A stretch of 64,000 bases of DNA from Nocardia vaccinii NBRC 15922 (GTDB lineage Bacteria; Actinomycetota; Actinomycetes; Mycobacteriales; Mycobacteriaceae): contig NZ_BDCC01000005.1 in the NCBI RefSeq assembly GCF_001613305.1, positions 124,001 to 188,000 of the forward strand, given 5' to 3'. Numbering within the stretch: position 1 is the stretch's first letter; every line of letters begins with the position of its first letter. This document shows, in pieces, positions 43,535 through 52,440 of the stretch. The translations under genes and the position numbers were made by a program. The notes under the pieces are model-generated. The model searched no databases and was not told where the DNA came from. It was given only the letters and a program-made list of their open reading frames with translations.

Positions 43535-44110
43535 ATGCCGGTTCGCCCGGACAGCGGTGGGGTGCGCCGAGAGGAGCAGGCGTTGGGCACAGGACGGGGT
43601 TGGCGACAAGCCGGGGTGATCTGGGTCATCGTGGCGGTGCTGATCGCGGTGCCCGCGGCATTGGCGGCGCTGGTGCCGACGCGGGAGACGCCGGTGAACC
43701 ATGGGGCGACGATCCGGCTCACCGCACCGGGACAAGCGCCCGACGCGATCGAATTCTCCGGCGTGGACGGCTGGAATCGGCGGCCGACCGGCGATCGGAC
43801 AACCGCGGTCCTGGACGGTCCGAACGGGCGGGTCCTGCTGGTGACCGTCGTCAACGGGGTCGCCGATTTCGGCTCGGCGGCTCGATGGCGGCGAGAAGTA
43901 CTGGGGGCGCAGGCCTTTCCCGTGCGGGAGGACGGCGGCGAGGTCGCCAACCCGTACGGGTTCGCCGGGCCGACCTGCCGGGGCAGTACGCGCCCGGGGG
44001 TGTGCGCGATTCTCGGCAATCGCAATCTCGCGGTATCGCTGCTGATCAGCGGGACCGACACCGGTGCGGATCTGCAACCGATCATGTACTCGCTACGGGT
44101 CGCGTCATGA
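43535..44110 (+). CDS. Membrane-anchored protein coupled to a PrsW-type protease
   Basis: This protein of about 191 residues has a single membrane helix (GVIWVIVAVLIAVPAALAAL) near residues 26-45 followed by an extracytoplasmic domain with two cysteines (in GPTCRGSTRPGVCAIL) that probably form a disulfide. Start choice: ATG 43535 with CTCGAGGA upstream; a later TTG near 43583 behind GAGAGGAG is also possible. The stop overlaps the next start (ATGA). It could be a substrate or partner of the protease, which is inference. No family recognised. Confidence 0.65.
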   Translation: MPVRPDSGGVRREEQALGTGRGWRQAGVIWVIVAVLIAVPAALAALVPTRETPVNHGATIRLTAPGQAPDAIEFSGVDGWNRRPTGDRTTAVLDGPNGRVLLVTVVNGVADFGSAARWRREVLGAQAFPVREDGGEVANPYGFAGPTCRGSTRPGVCAILGNRNLAVSLLISGTDTGADLQPIMYSLRVAS

Positions 44111-45219
44111 CCTGGTTCCGGCCGCGTTCGGCGCTGTGGTGGACGTACTGCCTGATCTGCCTGGCCGGATCGGTCGCGTTGGTGCTGCAGTTGCTTCCGG
44201 CCGCCTTGCTCACCTGGTCGGCAATCCTGGTCGGACTGCCGTTCATGGTGGTGACGCTGCTGGTGGTCGCCGCGTTCCTGTTCTGGCTGGATCTGTACCG
44301 CGACCATGTGCGGATTCGGGTCGTGCTCGCGATGGGGTTCGTCTGGGGCGCCGCGGCCGGGCCGGGGATCGCGATCTTCGGAAACGACAACCTGATTCAC
44401 GCCATCGGGAACCTCGCCGGGGACGCCTTCGCGGTGGACTGGCAGGCCCCGATCTCGGCATCGATCATCGAGGAGGGCATCAAGGGCGCGGGGGTTCTCG
44501 CGGTCGCCTGGATGTTCCGGCCACAGCTGAGCAGGCCCATGCACGGGCTGCTGCTCGGCGGTTTCACCGGACTCGGATTCCAGATCAGCGAGGACGCCAC
44601 CTACCAGGCCAATGCCGTATTGCAGTCCGCACAGGGCGATATCGGCACCGCGGTGCTGGTGGGAATTCTGCGGCTGCTCACCGCCGTCACCTCGCACTGG
44701 ATGCTCACCGGAATCGCCGGAATCGGCATCGTCGTCGCGGTCGGCGCGTCGAGTTGGTCGCGCACGCGGCGGGCGGCGGCGCTGGTGGCGTTCTATCTGC
44801 TCGGCGCCGCAATGCATTTCGGCTGGGACGCGCCTATGTCCGGCACGACCGGATTCGGCAGCGTCGTGCGCCGGACCGTCGTGCACGTCGTCGTATTCAT
44901 CGTGGTCTACCTCTGGGTCGCCCGCCTCGAAACACGCTGGTACCGATCGGTTGTCGACTGGGCGGTCGACCGGCGCCTCGCCCCGCCCGACGAGTTGAAC
45001 AGCCTGATCTCCCGCCGCACCCGGCGGCGAGCGCGGCGCGCACTGCGTGTGCCGCACCGGATCGCGGTCCTGCGCCGACGCGAACTACTGGACTGGGTCC
45101 AAGCCGTGGATGCCCGAATCCCCGGTACCGACGGTGCGATACTCGGAGGGCCGGCGGGGTCCGCCACCGAGCACGGAACCGGCCGAGGCCGAGCGCACCA
45201 CCCGACAACCGACTTGTGA
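44107..45219 (+). CDS. PrsW-family intramembrane metalloprotease
   Basis: This 370-residue protein has about eight helices. The family motif IIEEGIKGAG (about 120-129) supplies the glutamates, and histidines in SHWMLTG and AMHFGWDAPM complete the presumed metal site. Bacillus PrsW cuts the anti-sigma factor RsiW at the first site. Here no anti-sigma gene is nearby, but a coupled single-pass protein precedes it. The last ~90 residues are a cytosolic basic tail. Confidence 0.85.
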   Translation: MTWFRPRSALWWTYCLICLAGSVALVLQLLPAALLTWSAILVGLPFMVVTLLVVAAFLFWLDLYRDHVRIRVVLAMGFVWGAAAGPGIAIFGNDNLIHAIGNLAGDAFAVDWQAPISASIIEEGIKGAGVLAVAWMFRPQLSRPMHGLLLGGFTGLGFQISEDATYQANAVLQSAQGDIGTAVLVGILRLLTAVTSHWMLTGIAGIGIVVAVGASSWSRTRRAAALVAFYLLGAAMHFGWDAPMSGTTGFGSVVRRTVVHVVVFIVVYLWVARLETRWYRSVVDWAVDRRLAPPDELNSLISRRTRRRARRALRVPHRIAVLRRRELLDWVQAVDARIPGTDGAILGGPAGSATEHGTGRGRAHHPTTDL

Positions 45220-45229
45220 GGAGTGCACG

Positions 45230-46234
45230 ATGCTGGCAGCGCGACTGCATCTGAAACCCGAACGTCATCTGTCACTGGACAACGTTCCCGTCCCCGAACC
45301 CGGCCCGGATCAGGTGCTGATCGAAGTGGCGGCGGCGGGTGTGTGCCTGTCCGACGTGCATCTCATCGACGGCACCCTGACCCCGCTGTTCCTGGACGGC
45401 GACGTGGTCACTCTCGGGCACGAGGTCGCCGGGACGGTGCACACGCTGGGCCCGGGGGTGTCCGCGGCGAAGGTGGGCGACCGGGTGCTGCTGCAGGCCG
45501 GTGAGCAGCGCAACGGCGCGGTGTTCACCCGCGGCGTCGACTACGACGGAGGCTGGGCCGAATACGCCCTCGCACGCGTCGACACACTGGTCCCGATCCC
45601 CGATGCTCTGCCCTTCGAACAGGCCTGCTTCATCCCGGACGCGGTCTCGACGCCGTGGGCGGCGATCACCGCGACCGCACAGGTGCGCGCGGCCGAACCG
45701 GTCGGCGTCTGGGGCGTGGGCGGACTCGGCGCGCACGGTGTGCAACTGCTGCGGTTGCTGGGCGCGGCCCCGATCATCGCGGTGGACCCGCTGCCCGCCG
45801 CACGCGAACGCGCCCTCGAATTCGGCGCGGATCTGGCCCTGGACGCGGCCGATCCCGAGCTGCGCAGTCAGGTTTTCGCCGCGACGGGCGGTACCGGATT
45901 GGCTGCGGCCTTCGACTTCGCCGGGGTCGCCGCCGTGCGCGAGCAGGCGATCATCTGTCTCGGACCGGGTGGGCGGCTGGTGCTGGTGGGGCTGACCGAC
46001 AAGCCGATCACCATCACCGGCGGCACCGCGTTCAGCTACTTCGGGCAGCAGTTGCGCGGGCACTACGGCTCGACCCCCGAACACGTCACCGAACTGGTCA
46101 AACTCCAACGCCTGCGTCGGGTGGACTTCGCCCGGTCGGTCAGCGCCGTGCTACCGCTGGCCGACGCCGCGAAGGCGGTCGCCGCACTGGAGTCCAAACA
46201 GGGCAACCCCATCCGGTTAGTGCTGCGACCCTAG
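45230..46234 (+). CDS. Zinc-type alcohol dehydrogenase lacking the structural-zinc loop
   Basis: This 334-residue medium-chain dehydrogenase has catalytic-zinc ligands in GVCLSDVHLIDG and LGHEVAG and the cofactor motif GVGGLGAHGVQLL (about 163-175). The usual lobe loop with four cysteines is missing; the matching place reads LQAGEQRNGAVFTRG. Such enzymes keep only the catalytic zinc. GAGGAG precedes ATG 45230. It follows the protease gene by 10 bp but is probably unrelated. Substrate unknown. Confidence 0.88.
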   Translation: MLAARLHLKPERHLSLDNVPVPEPGPDQVLIEVAAAGVCLSDVHLIDGTLTPLFLDGDVVTLGHEVAGTVHTLGPGVSAAKVGDRVLLQAGEQRNGAVFTRGVDYDGGWAEYALARVDTLVPIPDALPFEQACFIPDAVSTPWAAITATAQVRAAEPVGVWGVGGLGAHGVQLLRLLGAAPIIAVDPLPAARERALEFGADLALDAADPELRSQVFAATGGTGLAAAFDFAGVAAVREQAIICLGPGGRLVLVGLTDKPITITGGTAFSYFGQQLRGHYGSTPEHVTELVKLQRLRRVDFARSVSAVLPLADAAKAVAALESKQGNPIRLVLRP

Positions 46235-46294
46235 TATGAGAGGGTTGGTGCCTCGAGATATCAGCACCGGTACCGTACAAGGGGGCCCCAGACG

Positions 46295-47650
46295 ATGACC
46301 TCACTGGGCGGCGGTGTGTTCGTCGACTGGGAGAACCTGACCCACCAATCCAAACTGGTCGTCGATGTGGTCAGTTTCGCGGTTTTCAGCGGGATCGCGG
46401 GCTGGCTCACCAACTGGACCGGCGTGTTGATGCTGTTCTGGCCGCTGCAATTCCGCGGAATTCGCGTGCCGGGCCTGAAGGTGCTGTACCCGTACTTCCC
46501 CCGCCGGGTCCAGGTGCTGCCGACGTTCTCCGGCGACGGCAGCCGGATCGGTTTCCAGGGATTCATCCCCGCCCGCGCGGAGAAGATGGCCAGTATCTGC
46601 GTGGATATGGCTATCATGCGGATCGGCAGTCCCCGGGACTTCATCCACGAACTGGATCTGCAGGGCATCGCCGACTATATCGCCGAGGTCGCCCGCCCCC
46701 AGCTGCCCGAACTCGTGGATGGAGTGATGCAGCGGGAGAATCCGGAGCTGTGGCGCGCGGTGCCGCGAGCGGCGCGCCAGCTGCTGTATCAGCGGGTGGC
46801 CCGGGAACTGCCCACGATGTGCCGCCGCGCGTTCGAACAGCTCGGCGACAACGTCGATCAGCTGATCGACATCAAGATCTTCGTCATTCGCTATCTGCGC
46901 GAGAATCCGCACATTCTGAAGGATCTGACCACCACGATCGCCGCGCCGGAGCTGAAGTTCATGGTGCGCATCGGCCTGCTGGGCGCTCCGTTCGGACTTC
47001 TGCTGGCGCTGGGCATGTATGTGCACGACACCGTTCCGGTCCTCGACCTGATCCCGGGCTGGTTGATCATCCTGACCGTGACGGCGACGATCGGCGTGCT
47101 GGTGAACGTCATCGCGATCAAGATGGTGTTCGAGCCCGGCGATCCGCAGCCCCGCTACAAATACCTGTGGAAGCAGGCGCTGCTGGCCAAACGGCAGCCC
47201 CAGGCCGCGGGCGATCTGGCGCACATCCTGGCCTACCAGGTGCTCACCCTGCCGAATCTGGCCAATGAGCTGCTCACCGGGCCCAACGGCGACAAGACGT
47301 ATCAGATCGTCCAGGCGCTGATCTCCGAGGAGATCCACCGGCAGCTCGGCCCGACCACCGGAATGGTGCGAGTCGCGTTCGGCCGCAGGCAATTCGACAA
47401 TTTGAAGGTGGGCGCGGCCGGCGCCGCGGTCGGCCTGGCGCCGACGCTGGTCGCGGACGAGGAGTTCGCGCTGGAGCAGGCGAAGAAGATCGACGAGTTC
47501 GCCGCGCGCAAATTGCAGCAGCTCACGCCGGGGGAGTTCATGGAGATGTTCTACGCCTCGGTCGAGCAGGATGCCTGGCTACTGTATCTGCACGGTGCGG
47601 TGCTGGGGCTGGTCGTCGGCGCGGTGCATATGGTGCTGTTCGGCTGGTAG
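46295..47650 (+). CDS. DUF445 family membrane-associated protein
   Basis: This 451-residue protein has a DUF445 layout: a helix near residues 20-40 (SFAVFSGIAGWLTNWTGVLM), a long helical soluble region, then helices near 227-245 and 248-272, and a C-terminal hydrophobic tail (GAVLGLVVGAVHMVLFGW). The repeated NWTGV and NVIAIKMVFEP motifs are family hallmarks. The family is membrane-linked, function unknown. GGGGG precedes ATG 46295. Confidence 0.85.
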   Translation: MTSLGGGVFVDWENLTHQSKLVVDVVSFAVFSGIAGWLTNWTGVLMLFWPLQFRGIRVPGLKVLYPYFPRRVQVLPTFSGDGSRIGFQGFIPARAEKMASICVDMAIMRIGSPRDFIHELDLQGIADYIAEVARPQLPELVDGVMQRENPELWRAVPRAARQLLYQRVARELPTMCRRAFEQLGDNVDQLIDIKIFVIRYLRENPHILKDLTTTIAAPELKFMVRIGLLGAPFGLLLALGMYVHDTVPVLDLIPGWLIILTVTATIGVLVNVIAIKMVFEPGDPQPRYKYLWKQALLAKRQPQAAGDLAHILAYQVLTLPNLANELLTGPNGDKTYQIVQALISEEIHRQLGPTTGMVRVAFGRRQFDNLKVGAAGAAVGLAPTLVADEEFALEQAKKIDEFAARKLQQLTPGEFMEMFYASVEQDAWLLYLHGAVLGLVVGAVHMVLFGW

Positions 47651-47691
47651 CCCGAGTCGTCGGTTTCCGGCTGTCCGATCGCGACCGAGAA

Positions 47692-47707
47692 CAAGCACGC
47701 ATGCTTG
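47692..47707. promoter_or_regulatory. Inverted repeat upstream of the TIGR03084 gene
   Basis: CAAGCA-CGCA-TGCTTG with perfect six-base arms, 35 bp before the proposed start. Shape fits a TetR- or MarR-type operator, but the regulator is unknown. Confidence 0.4.
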
Positions 47708-47741
47708 CATTTTTCCGGCCTTGTTTGCCATGCTGATCCGC

Positions 47742-48533
47742 ATGGTGGACGTGGCGGCACTGCTCGAGGATTACGCGGCGGAATGTGCCGATCTGGACCG
47801 GATGGTCGCCGCGCTGCCCGCGGCGGAGTGGGCGCGCGCCACACCCGCGCCCGGTTGGACCATCGCTCATCAGATCAGCCATCTGACCTGGACCGATGAG
47901 GTCGCCACACTGTCCGCGACCGACGCCGGGGCATTCGATGAACTGGTACGTGCGGCCCTGCCGCGTGCGGCCACCTTCGTCGACGAAGCCGCGGTCCGGG
48001 CCGCCTCGGCCGCCCCCGCGGAACTGCTCGAGCGGTGGCGGCACGGCCGCGCCGCGCTCGCCGAGGCCCTGCTCGCCGTACCGGCGGGGGCGAAGCTGAG
48101 CTGGTTCGGGCCGCCGATGAGCCCGGCGTCGATGGTCAGCGCGCGGCTGATGGAGACCTGGGCGCACGGGCAGGATGTCGCCGACGCGCTCGGCATGACC
48201 CGCACGCCGACCGCGCGCTTGCGCACCATCGCCCATATCGGCGTGCGCACGCGGAATTTCGCGTACGCGGTGCAGGATCGGCCCGTTCCCGCCGAGGAGT
48301 TCCGCGTCGAGCTGACCGCGCCGGACGGCACGGTGTGGAATTGGGGGCCGGAATCGGCGAACCAGCGCATCACGGGGCCGGCGGTGGACTTCTGTCTGCG
48401 GGTGACGCAGCGGCGGCATCTCGATGATCTCGCGCTCGAGGCGACCGGTGCGGATGCGCGGGAGTGGCTGAGCATCGCCCAGGCGTTCGCGGGGCCCGCG
48501 GGAGCGGGACGTGAAGCGGGGCAGTTCGCCTGA
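47742..48533 (+). CDS. TIGR03084 family, DinB/mycothiol-dependent isomerase-like metal-binding protein
   Basis: This protein of about 263 residues has the four-helix DinB-like N-terminal domain with a putative metal triad (GWTIAHQISHLTWTDEVA and ETWAHGQDVADALG) and an SCP2-like C-terminal part. Related proteins are mycothiol-dependent maleylpyruvate isomerases, so it may use mycothiol. ATG 47742 is chosen; ATG 47730 in frame is equally possible, and neither has a clear ribosome binding site. Note that this DinB superfamily name is unrelated to the polymerase gene at 35723. Confidence 0.85.
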   Translation: MVDVAALLEDYAAECADLDRMVAALPAAEWARATPAPGWTIAHQISHLTWTDEVATLSATDAGAFDELVRAALPRAATFVDEAAVRAASAAPAELLERWRHGRAALAEALLAVPAGAKLSWFGPPMSPASMVSARLMETWAHGQDVADALGMTRTPTARLRTIAHIGVRTRNFAYAVQDRPVPAEEFRVELTAPDGTVWNWGPESANQRITGPAVDFCLRVTQRRHLDDLALEATGADAREWLSIAQAFAGPAGAGREAGQFA

Positions 48534-48853
48534 ACCGGCGATAGCCCCAGGTGCGGCGAGTGGAGCGGGCGAGCGCCAACTCAGGGTTCGCCGTGGCTGA
48601 TGCCCGACCGGACGTCGTTGGCCGGAGGTCTCTGTGTTGGCAGTCGAAGCGGACGCTCGCCAGCTAGTCGCGTAATTACCCGGTTGATCACATCCGGAAA
48701 CATCGGGGCGGGAATTTTTCTCGGTCCGCGCGACCTGATCTTTACGTTCACGTCGCCGGCGGGTAACCCCCGGCGCAGTAACCTGGTCAAGCGTACGACT
48801 TTCAACGGTGCGGGTCGTGCGACAGGGAGGACCAGGGGAGAGGGAGAGACACC
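48534..48853. other. Intergenic region upstream of a secreted protein gene
   Basis: 320 bp with no supported gene. AT-richer DNA at 48665-48745 (GAATTTTTCTC) is probably promoter, and GGGAGAGGGAGAG at 48836-48848 is the ribosome binding region of the next gene. Confidence 0.4.
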
Positions 48854-49531
48854 GTGCGCACCGTGACATCGCAGATCTTCCGGCACACCGCCGTGGTGCT
48901 CGCCGGTATGGCAAGAATCGGATTCACCGTTGCGGCCGGAACATACGTCGTCAATCAGATGGCCGCCGATCAGCACGAGGCCGCGGGAACCCCGCGCCCG
49001 GAAGACGGTGTGGCCGAACCGATTGCGCCACCGCCGCCACAGGCCGCCGGACCGGAGGTTCCGCAACCGTCCACCGCCGCAGTCCGATTCGTCGCGGAGA
49101 CGCGCGAGCTGCCGGTCACCCGGGATCGCCGGGCGCCTGTCGTGCCCGCCCCCGCGCCCGCGCGTCCGCGCATTCCTACCACCGCCGCCGTCCAGGCGCG
49201 CAGCGATCCGAGCGGTCGCCTGCCGCTTCCCGGCGACGCCTACATCGGCGCGAATCTGACTCGGCCCGAACCGGATTCGCTATCGATAACCCTCGACACG
49301 AACCTTTTCGACGCGCCGGCCGACACCGCCGCGGCCGGCGGTACCCGCCTGCGCACCGACCTGGACGTACGCAACGGCCGAATCACCCTGGCCCTCACCA
49401 ACCCGCTCCTGAGCACCAGGTCGGTCCCCATGACGCCGCCTCAGGACGACCCGGCCAACCCGAACCCGCACACCACCGGCCCGACCGAAACGCAACCCGC
49501 AACTTCGACCGACGAACTCGCCACTGCCTGA
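48854..49531 (+). CDS. Secreted or anchored Pro/Ala-rich protein of unknown function
   Basis: This 225-residue protein starts at GTG 48854 behind GGGAGAGGGAGAG. Residues ~10-32 form a signal or anchor helix. Then follow a Pro-rich segment (APPPPQAAGPE) and a middle stretch, ANLTRPEPDSLSITLDTNLF, that may fold as a small beta domain. The tail is Pro/Thr-rich and probably disordered. Two cysteines are absent, so no disulfide. Likely an envelope-exposed protein; family not recognised. Confidence 0.6.
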   Translation: MRTVTSQIFRHTAVVLAGMARIGFTVAAGTYVVNQMAADQHEAAGTPRPEDGVAEPIAPPPPQAAGPEVPQPSTAAVRFVAETRELPVTRDRRAPVVPAPAPARPRIPTTAAVQARSDPSGRLPLPGDAYIGANLTRPEPDSLSITLDTNLFDAPADTAAAGGTRLRTDLDVRNGRITLALTNPLLSTRSVPMTPPQDDPANPNPHTTGPTETQPATSTDELATA

Positions 49532-50072
49532 ACTCCCGACCGTCCGGAGGGACCGATCGGCTCGCGAAACCTGCTCGGTTTGCGAAACCCGCACTGCCGG
49601 TTCGATTTCGAAGCCGAGTCGGAACGCGAGGCGCGACGGTTCCCCGGGCGGGTCATCGCATGGATCACCGATCGACATCAGCGCTCCGGATGCCGTGATC
49701 GACTCGGCGGGGCGCTATTTCGGCCACCCGCCCGGATGACCTGGGCGAATCAGCCTGCGGCACAAGGCCGGGGCAATGTTTCACGATGAACAATGAGTTT
49801 CACGATGAACAATGACATGGGCCGCATACCGATTCGCGTGCGAGTGACAGGCGGCCGGGCAGGCGCGACGCCGATCGGCAGGGGGTCGGGCGAAGCCGGA
49901 GCGACGGATACCACGGTCTGCCACGTGAGTGCCACCGATACGGCGTGTCTCGGGGCACGGCCCTCGAAGAGCGCAGTGGGGCTACGACTTTCGTGCTATC
50001 TGCCGATTGAGGTGAAATAAAGAGGACTCATGTAGTACTTTTATCGGCAGCCGTGGAACAGGGAGTACGCCT
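49532..50072. other. Intergenic region before the SRPBCC gene
   Basis: 540 bp. Three ORFs of 60-75 codons appear but lack convincing composition or ribosome binding sites; one starts inside the 19-bp repeat. The last ~60 bp (GAAATAAAGAGGACTCATG region, TAGTACTTTTAT) are AT-rich and probably the promoter of the gene at 50073. Confidence 0.4.
49778..49815. repeat. Perfect 19-bp tandem direct repeat
   Basis: GTTTCACGATGAACAATGA occurs twice head to tail at 49778-49796 and 49797-49815. It is AT-rich compared with its surroundings. It may be a regulator binding site, or slippage. Confidence 0.8.
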
Positions 50073-50594
50073 ATGGGCCACATCAAGTACGCGAGCGACG
50101 TCGGCGCACCGGTGGAGGTTGCGTTCACCTATACCGACACGCCGATGTTCGTGCCGGAGTGGATGGTCGGCATCGCAACTTTCGAACCGGCCGAGGACGC
50201 CGGTTACGAGGCAGGAGCCGTCTACACCGCGACACTGCGTCTGGGTGTGTGGCACCCCACGGTCGAGTGTGAGATCACGCAGTACCGCCCGAACGCGGTC
50301 ATCGGATACACATTGCGCAGGCGCCGCTCGGGGAAGGCGGCGCCTGCGGACTCCGACCCCACCGAACCGGCCGCCGGATGGGGCACGATAACCCTGCATT
50401 TCGATCCGCTCGGCTACGGCCGCACCGTGCTGACCTCGGAAATCGAGTACCCCGAGGCGGATCGGCTGCCCGGCCGCATATGCGCCGCACTGGTCCGGGC
50501 CACCCTGCACTGGATGCTGCGCCGCACCAAATCTCAATTACGAAGAGCTATAGAGGAATTCCACGGTACAGACCTTGTCGGTCGGATTGCGTAG
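50073..50594 (+). CDS. SRPBCC (START/polyketide-cyclase-like) protein
   Basis: This 173-residue protein begins MGHIKYASDVGAPVEVAFTY, the usual first strand and helix of the SRPBCC fold; the pattern continues with VPEWMVGIATFEP and a long C-terminal helix (AALVRATLHWMLRRT). It should bind a hydrophobic ligand. It is followed after 9 bp by rnhA, so the two are co-transcribed. Ligand unknown. ATG 50073 with CAGGGAG upstream. Confidence 0.8.
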   Translation: MGHIKYASDVGAPVEVAFTYTDTPMFVPEWMVGIATFEPAEDAGYEAGAVYTATLRLGVWHPTVECEITQYRPNAVIGYTLRRRRSGKAAPADSDPTEPAAGWGTITLHFDPLGYGRTVLTSEIEYPEADRLPGRICAALVRATLHWMLRRTKSQLRRAIEEFHGTDLVGRIA

Positions 50595-50603
50595 GGTACC
50601 TGC

Positions 50604-51269
50604 ATGATCATCGTGAGCACCGACGGATCCTGCCTCCGCAATCCGGGTGGCGCAATCGGCTGGGCCTGGGTCAACCACCAGGGCACCTCCGGTAGTGGAG
50701 GCGCCGCATCGGGCACCAACCAGGTAGCCGAGCTACGCGCGGTGCTCGAGGCGATCGTCTCGCATCCGGGTGCGGAGCCGCTGTTCATCGAGAGCGATTC
50801 GCTGTACGCGATCAAATGCGCCTCGGAGTGGATCTCGGGATGGCGGATGAACGGCTGGCGCACCTCCACCGGCGGCCCGGTCAAGAACGTCGAACTCGTC
50901 CGCCACATCGACCAGGCCATCGCCAGCCGGCCCGGCCCCGTGCGCTTCCGCTGGGTGCGCGGACACGTCGGCAACTACTTCAACGAACAGGCCGATCAGC
51001 TCGCCGGTACCGCGGCCCGCCAGGCCGCGGCGGCCCCCGACGCCGCCGCGACCGGGAGCTGCGATCTGCCCGCCCTGGCGGTGCCCGATCCGACCACCAC
51101 CGATCCGACCGAACCGATCCCGGTCATCGAGCCGGTCGATCCGACCGAACCCATTCCCGTGGTGCCTCCGCGTACGAAAAAGGTTGCCGCACAATCGCAA
51201 TCAGCTCACGCCCAGACCCGTAAGGCCGATGCGCAGCCCCGTAGGGCCGACGCGCTGACGCTGTTCTGA
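50604..51269 (+). CDS. rnhA: Ribonuclease HI with repetitive C-terminal tail
   Basis: This 221-residue enzyme degrades RNA in RNA-DNA hybrids. Catalytic residues are Asp7 (STDGSC), Glu43 (VAELRA), Asp65 (ESDSLY) and Asp131 (NEQAD), with His121 in RGHVGN. After residue 142 is an unusual low-complexity tail: two DPTEPIPV repeats, then basic stretches RKADAQPRRADALTLF. The tail could recruit partners or bind nucleic acid. ATG 50604 follows the SRPBCC gene closely, and a hairpin terminator follows. Confidence 0.9.
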   Translation: MIIVSTDGSCLRNPGGAIGWAWVNHQGTSGSGGAASGTNQVAELRAVLEAIVSHPGAEPLFIESDSLYAIKCASEWISGWRMNGWRTSTGGPVKNVELVRHIDQAIASRPGPVRFRWVRGHVGNYFNEQADQLAGTAARQAAAAPDAAATGSCDLPALAVPDPTTTDPTEPIPVIEPVDPTEPIPVVPPRTKKVAAQSQSAHAQTRKADAQPRRADALTLF

Positions 51270-51305
51270 GCACGGCCGCCGTTCTGTGCCCGCGGCGGCC
51301 CGCAA

Positions 51306-51345
51306 GCCTGACGGCAGTGGCGGAACGAACCCACTGCCGTCAGGC
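51306..51345. terminator. Bidirectional terminator between rnhA and the mce-associated gene
   Basis: A perfect 15-bp stem (GCCTGACGGCAGTGG, 51306-51320, with its complement at 51331-51345) and a 10-base loop. The two flanking genes are convergent. Confidence 0.8.
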
Positions 51346-51359
51346 GCGGTTCGCTGAAC

Positions 51360-52316
51360 TCAGTTGCCCGGCTGGGTACCGCTGCTCGGCGCCTGCTGCT
51401 GCGTTTCGGCGCCCGGGGCCGGCGCCGCCGCCGTACCGGCCTGCAGATCGTTGGTCATCGGCGACTGGAAGTTGTCGACCAGCCACTTGCCGTTCTGCTT
51501 CTCCAGCGAGGCGACCACGCCGATGGTCAGCGGCTGCGGGGTCGGGGTCGCGGCCTTGGACTGGTTCTGCGTGATCAGCATGACCACCGACGCCTTGTTC
51601 GCATCGCCGGACTCGTAGGCGCAGTGGATCTCACCGACGGTCGAGCGGGCCTGCGCCTGCTGGGTGATCTGCTTGAGCGCGGACGAGGCGCCGTCGAACT
51701 GGGTCAGCCATTCGCCGGTGGAACGATCCTTGACCCGCTTGATGTAGTCGTCGAAGCTCTTCGAGTCGTAGGTGCCGACCTGATGACCGAAGTCGCAGGC
51801 CGCGGCCACGGCGGAGTCGCGTGCGTCCAGCTTGTCACCGCGATCGCTCGACTGCATCCAGAACCCGACCGCCGTCGCGACTGCGGCGACCACCACGACG
51901 CCCGCGGCGAACGCGGCCGCCATCGGCACCCAGCTCTTACCCCGGTTCTCGGTGCCCGACGGCTGTGCCGGGGGAGTCGCCGAAACCTCCGGAGTCTTCT
52001 TCTCGGCCGCGGATTTCACGGTCGCATCGTCATCCGAACCGGACGCTGACTGCTTGACCGTCGCGTCCTCGGTGGCATCCTGCGCGGACGCCGTCGACAG
52101 CTTCACCGTCTCATCGGTGTCGCCGGTCGGCTTCCCACCGTCGGCCACCGAAGCGGATTCCTTCGTCGCGGATTTTTCGCTGCCGGAATCTTTCGCTGGG
52201 GTGTCCTTCTCGGGCGTGTCCCGCTCGACGGTCTTGTCCGTCGCGGCCGTCTCCTCCGCCTTTCCGTTCGTCTTCTCGGTGGCGGCGTCGTCATCGGACA
52301 TGAATGAATCTGTCAC
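51360..52316 (-). CDS. Mce-associated membrane protein (Mam-like)
   Basis: This 318-residue protein starts at GTG 52316 or ATG 52301. The first ~125 residues are acidic and Thr/Ser/Lys-rich (many short DTPEKD-type repeats) and should be disordered in the cytosol. One membrane helix follows at about 128-152, then an extracytoplasmic domain of ~165 residues with two cysteines. Single-helix Mam proteins are typically encoded after mce operons and help the complex assemble or stay stable. Gap to mceF is 124 bp, so it may have its own promoter. Confidence 0.82.
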   Translation of the reverse strand: MTDSFMSDDDAATEKTNGKAEETAATDKTVERDTPEKDTPAKDSGSEKSATKESASVADGGKPTGDTDETVKLSTASAQDATEDATVKQSASGSDDDATVKSAAEKKTPEVSATPPAQPSGTENRGKSWVPMAAAFAAGVVVVAAVATAVGFWMQSSDRGDKLDARDSAVAAACDFGHQVGTYDSKSFDDYIKRVKDRSTGEWLTQFDGASSALKQITQQAQARSTVGEIHCAYESGDANKASVVMLITQNQSKAATPTPQPLTIGVVASLEKQNGKWLVDNFQSPMTNDLQAGTAAAPAPGAETQQQAPSSGTQPGN

Positions 52317-52440
52317 TTTCCCGGTACGCGGGTACGCACCGTATTGCCGGATCGGACCAGGCTACAAGGCCCGGACCACGCGGAACACCCGCCGAGTGTA
52401 GGCACTCGCCGACGGGATCGCCGCCGTGCGGCGTCACCAC

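Noticed and set aside
49793..50020. 75-codon ORF before the SRPBCC gene
   Set aside because: Starts inside a 19-bp direct repeat, lacks a ribosome binding site and has no protein-like pattern.
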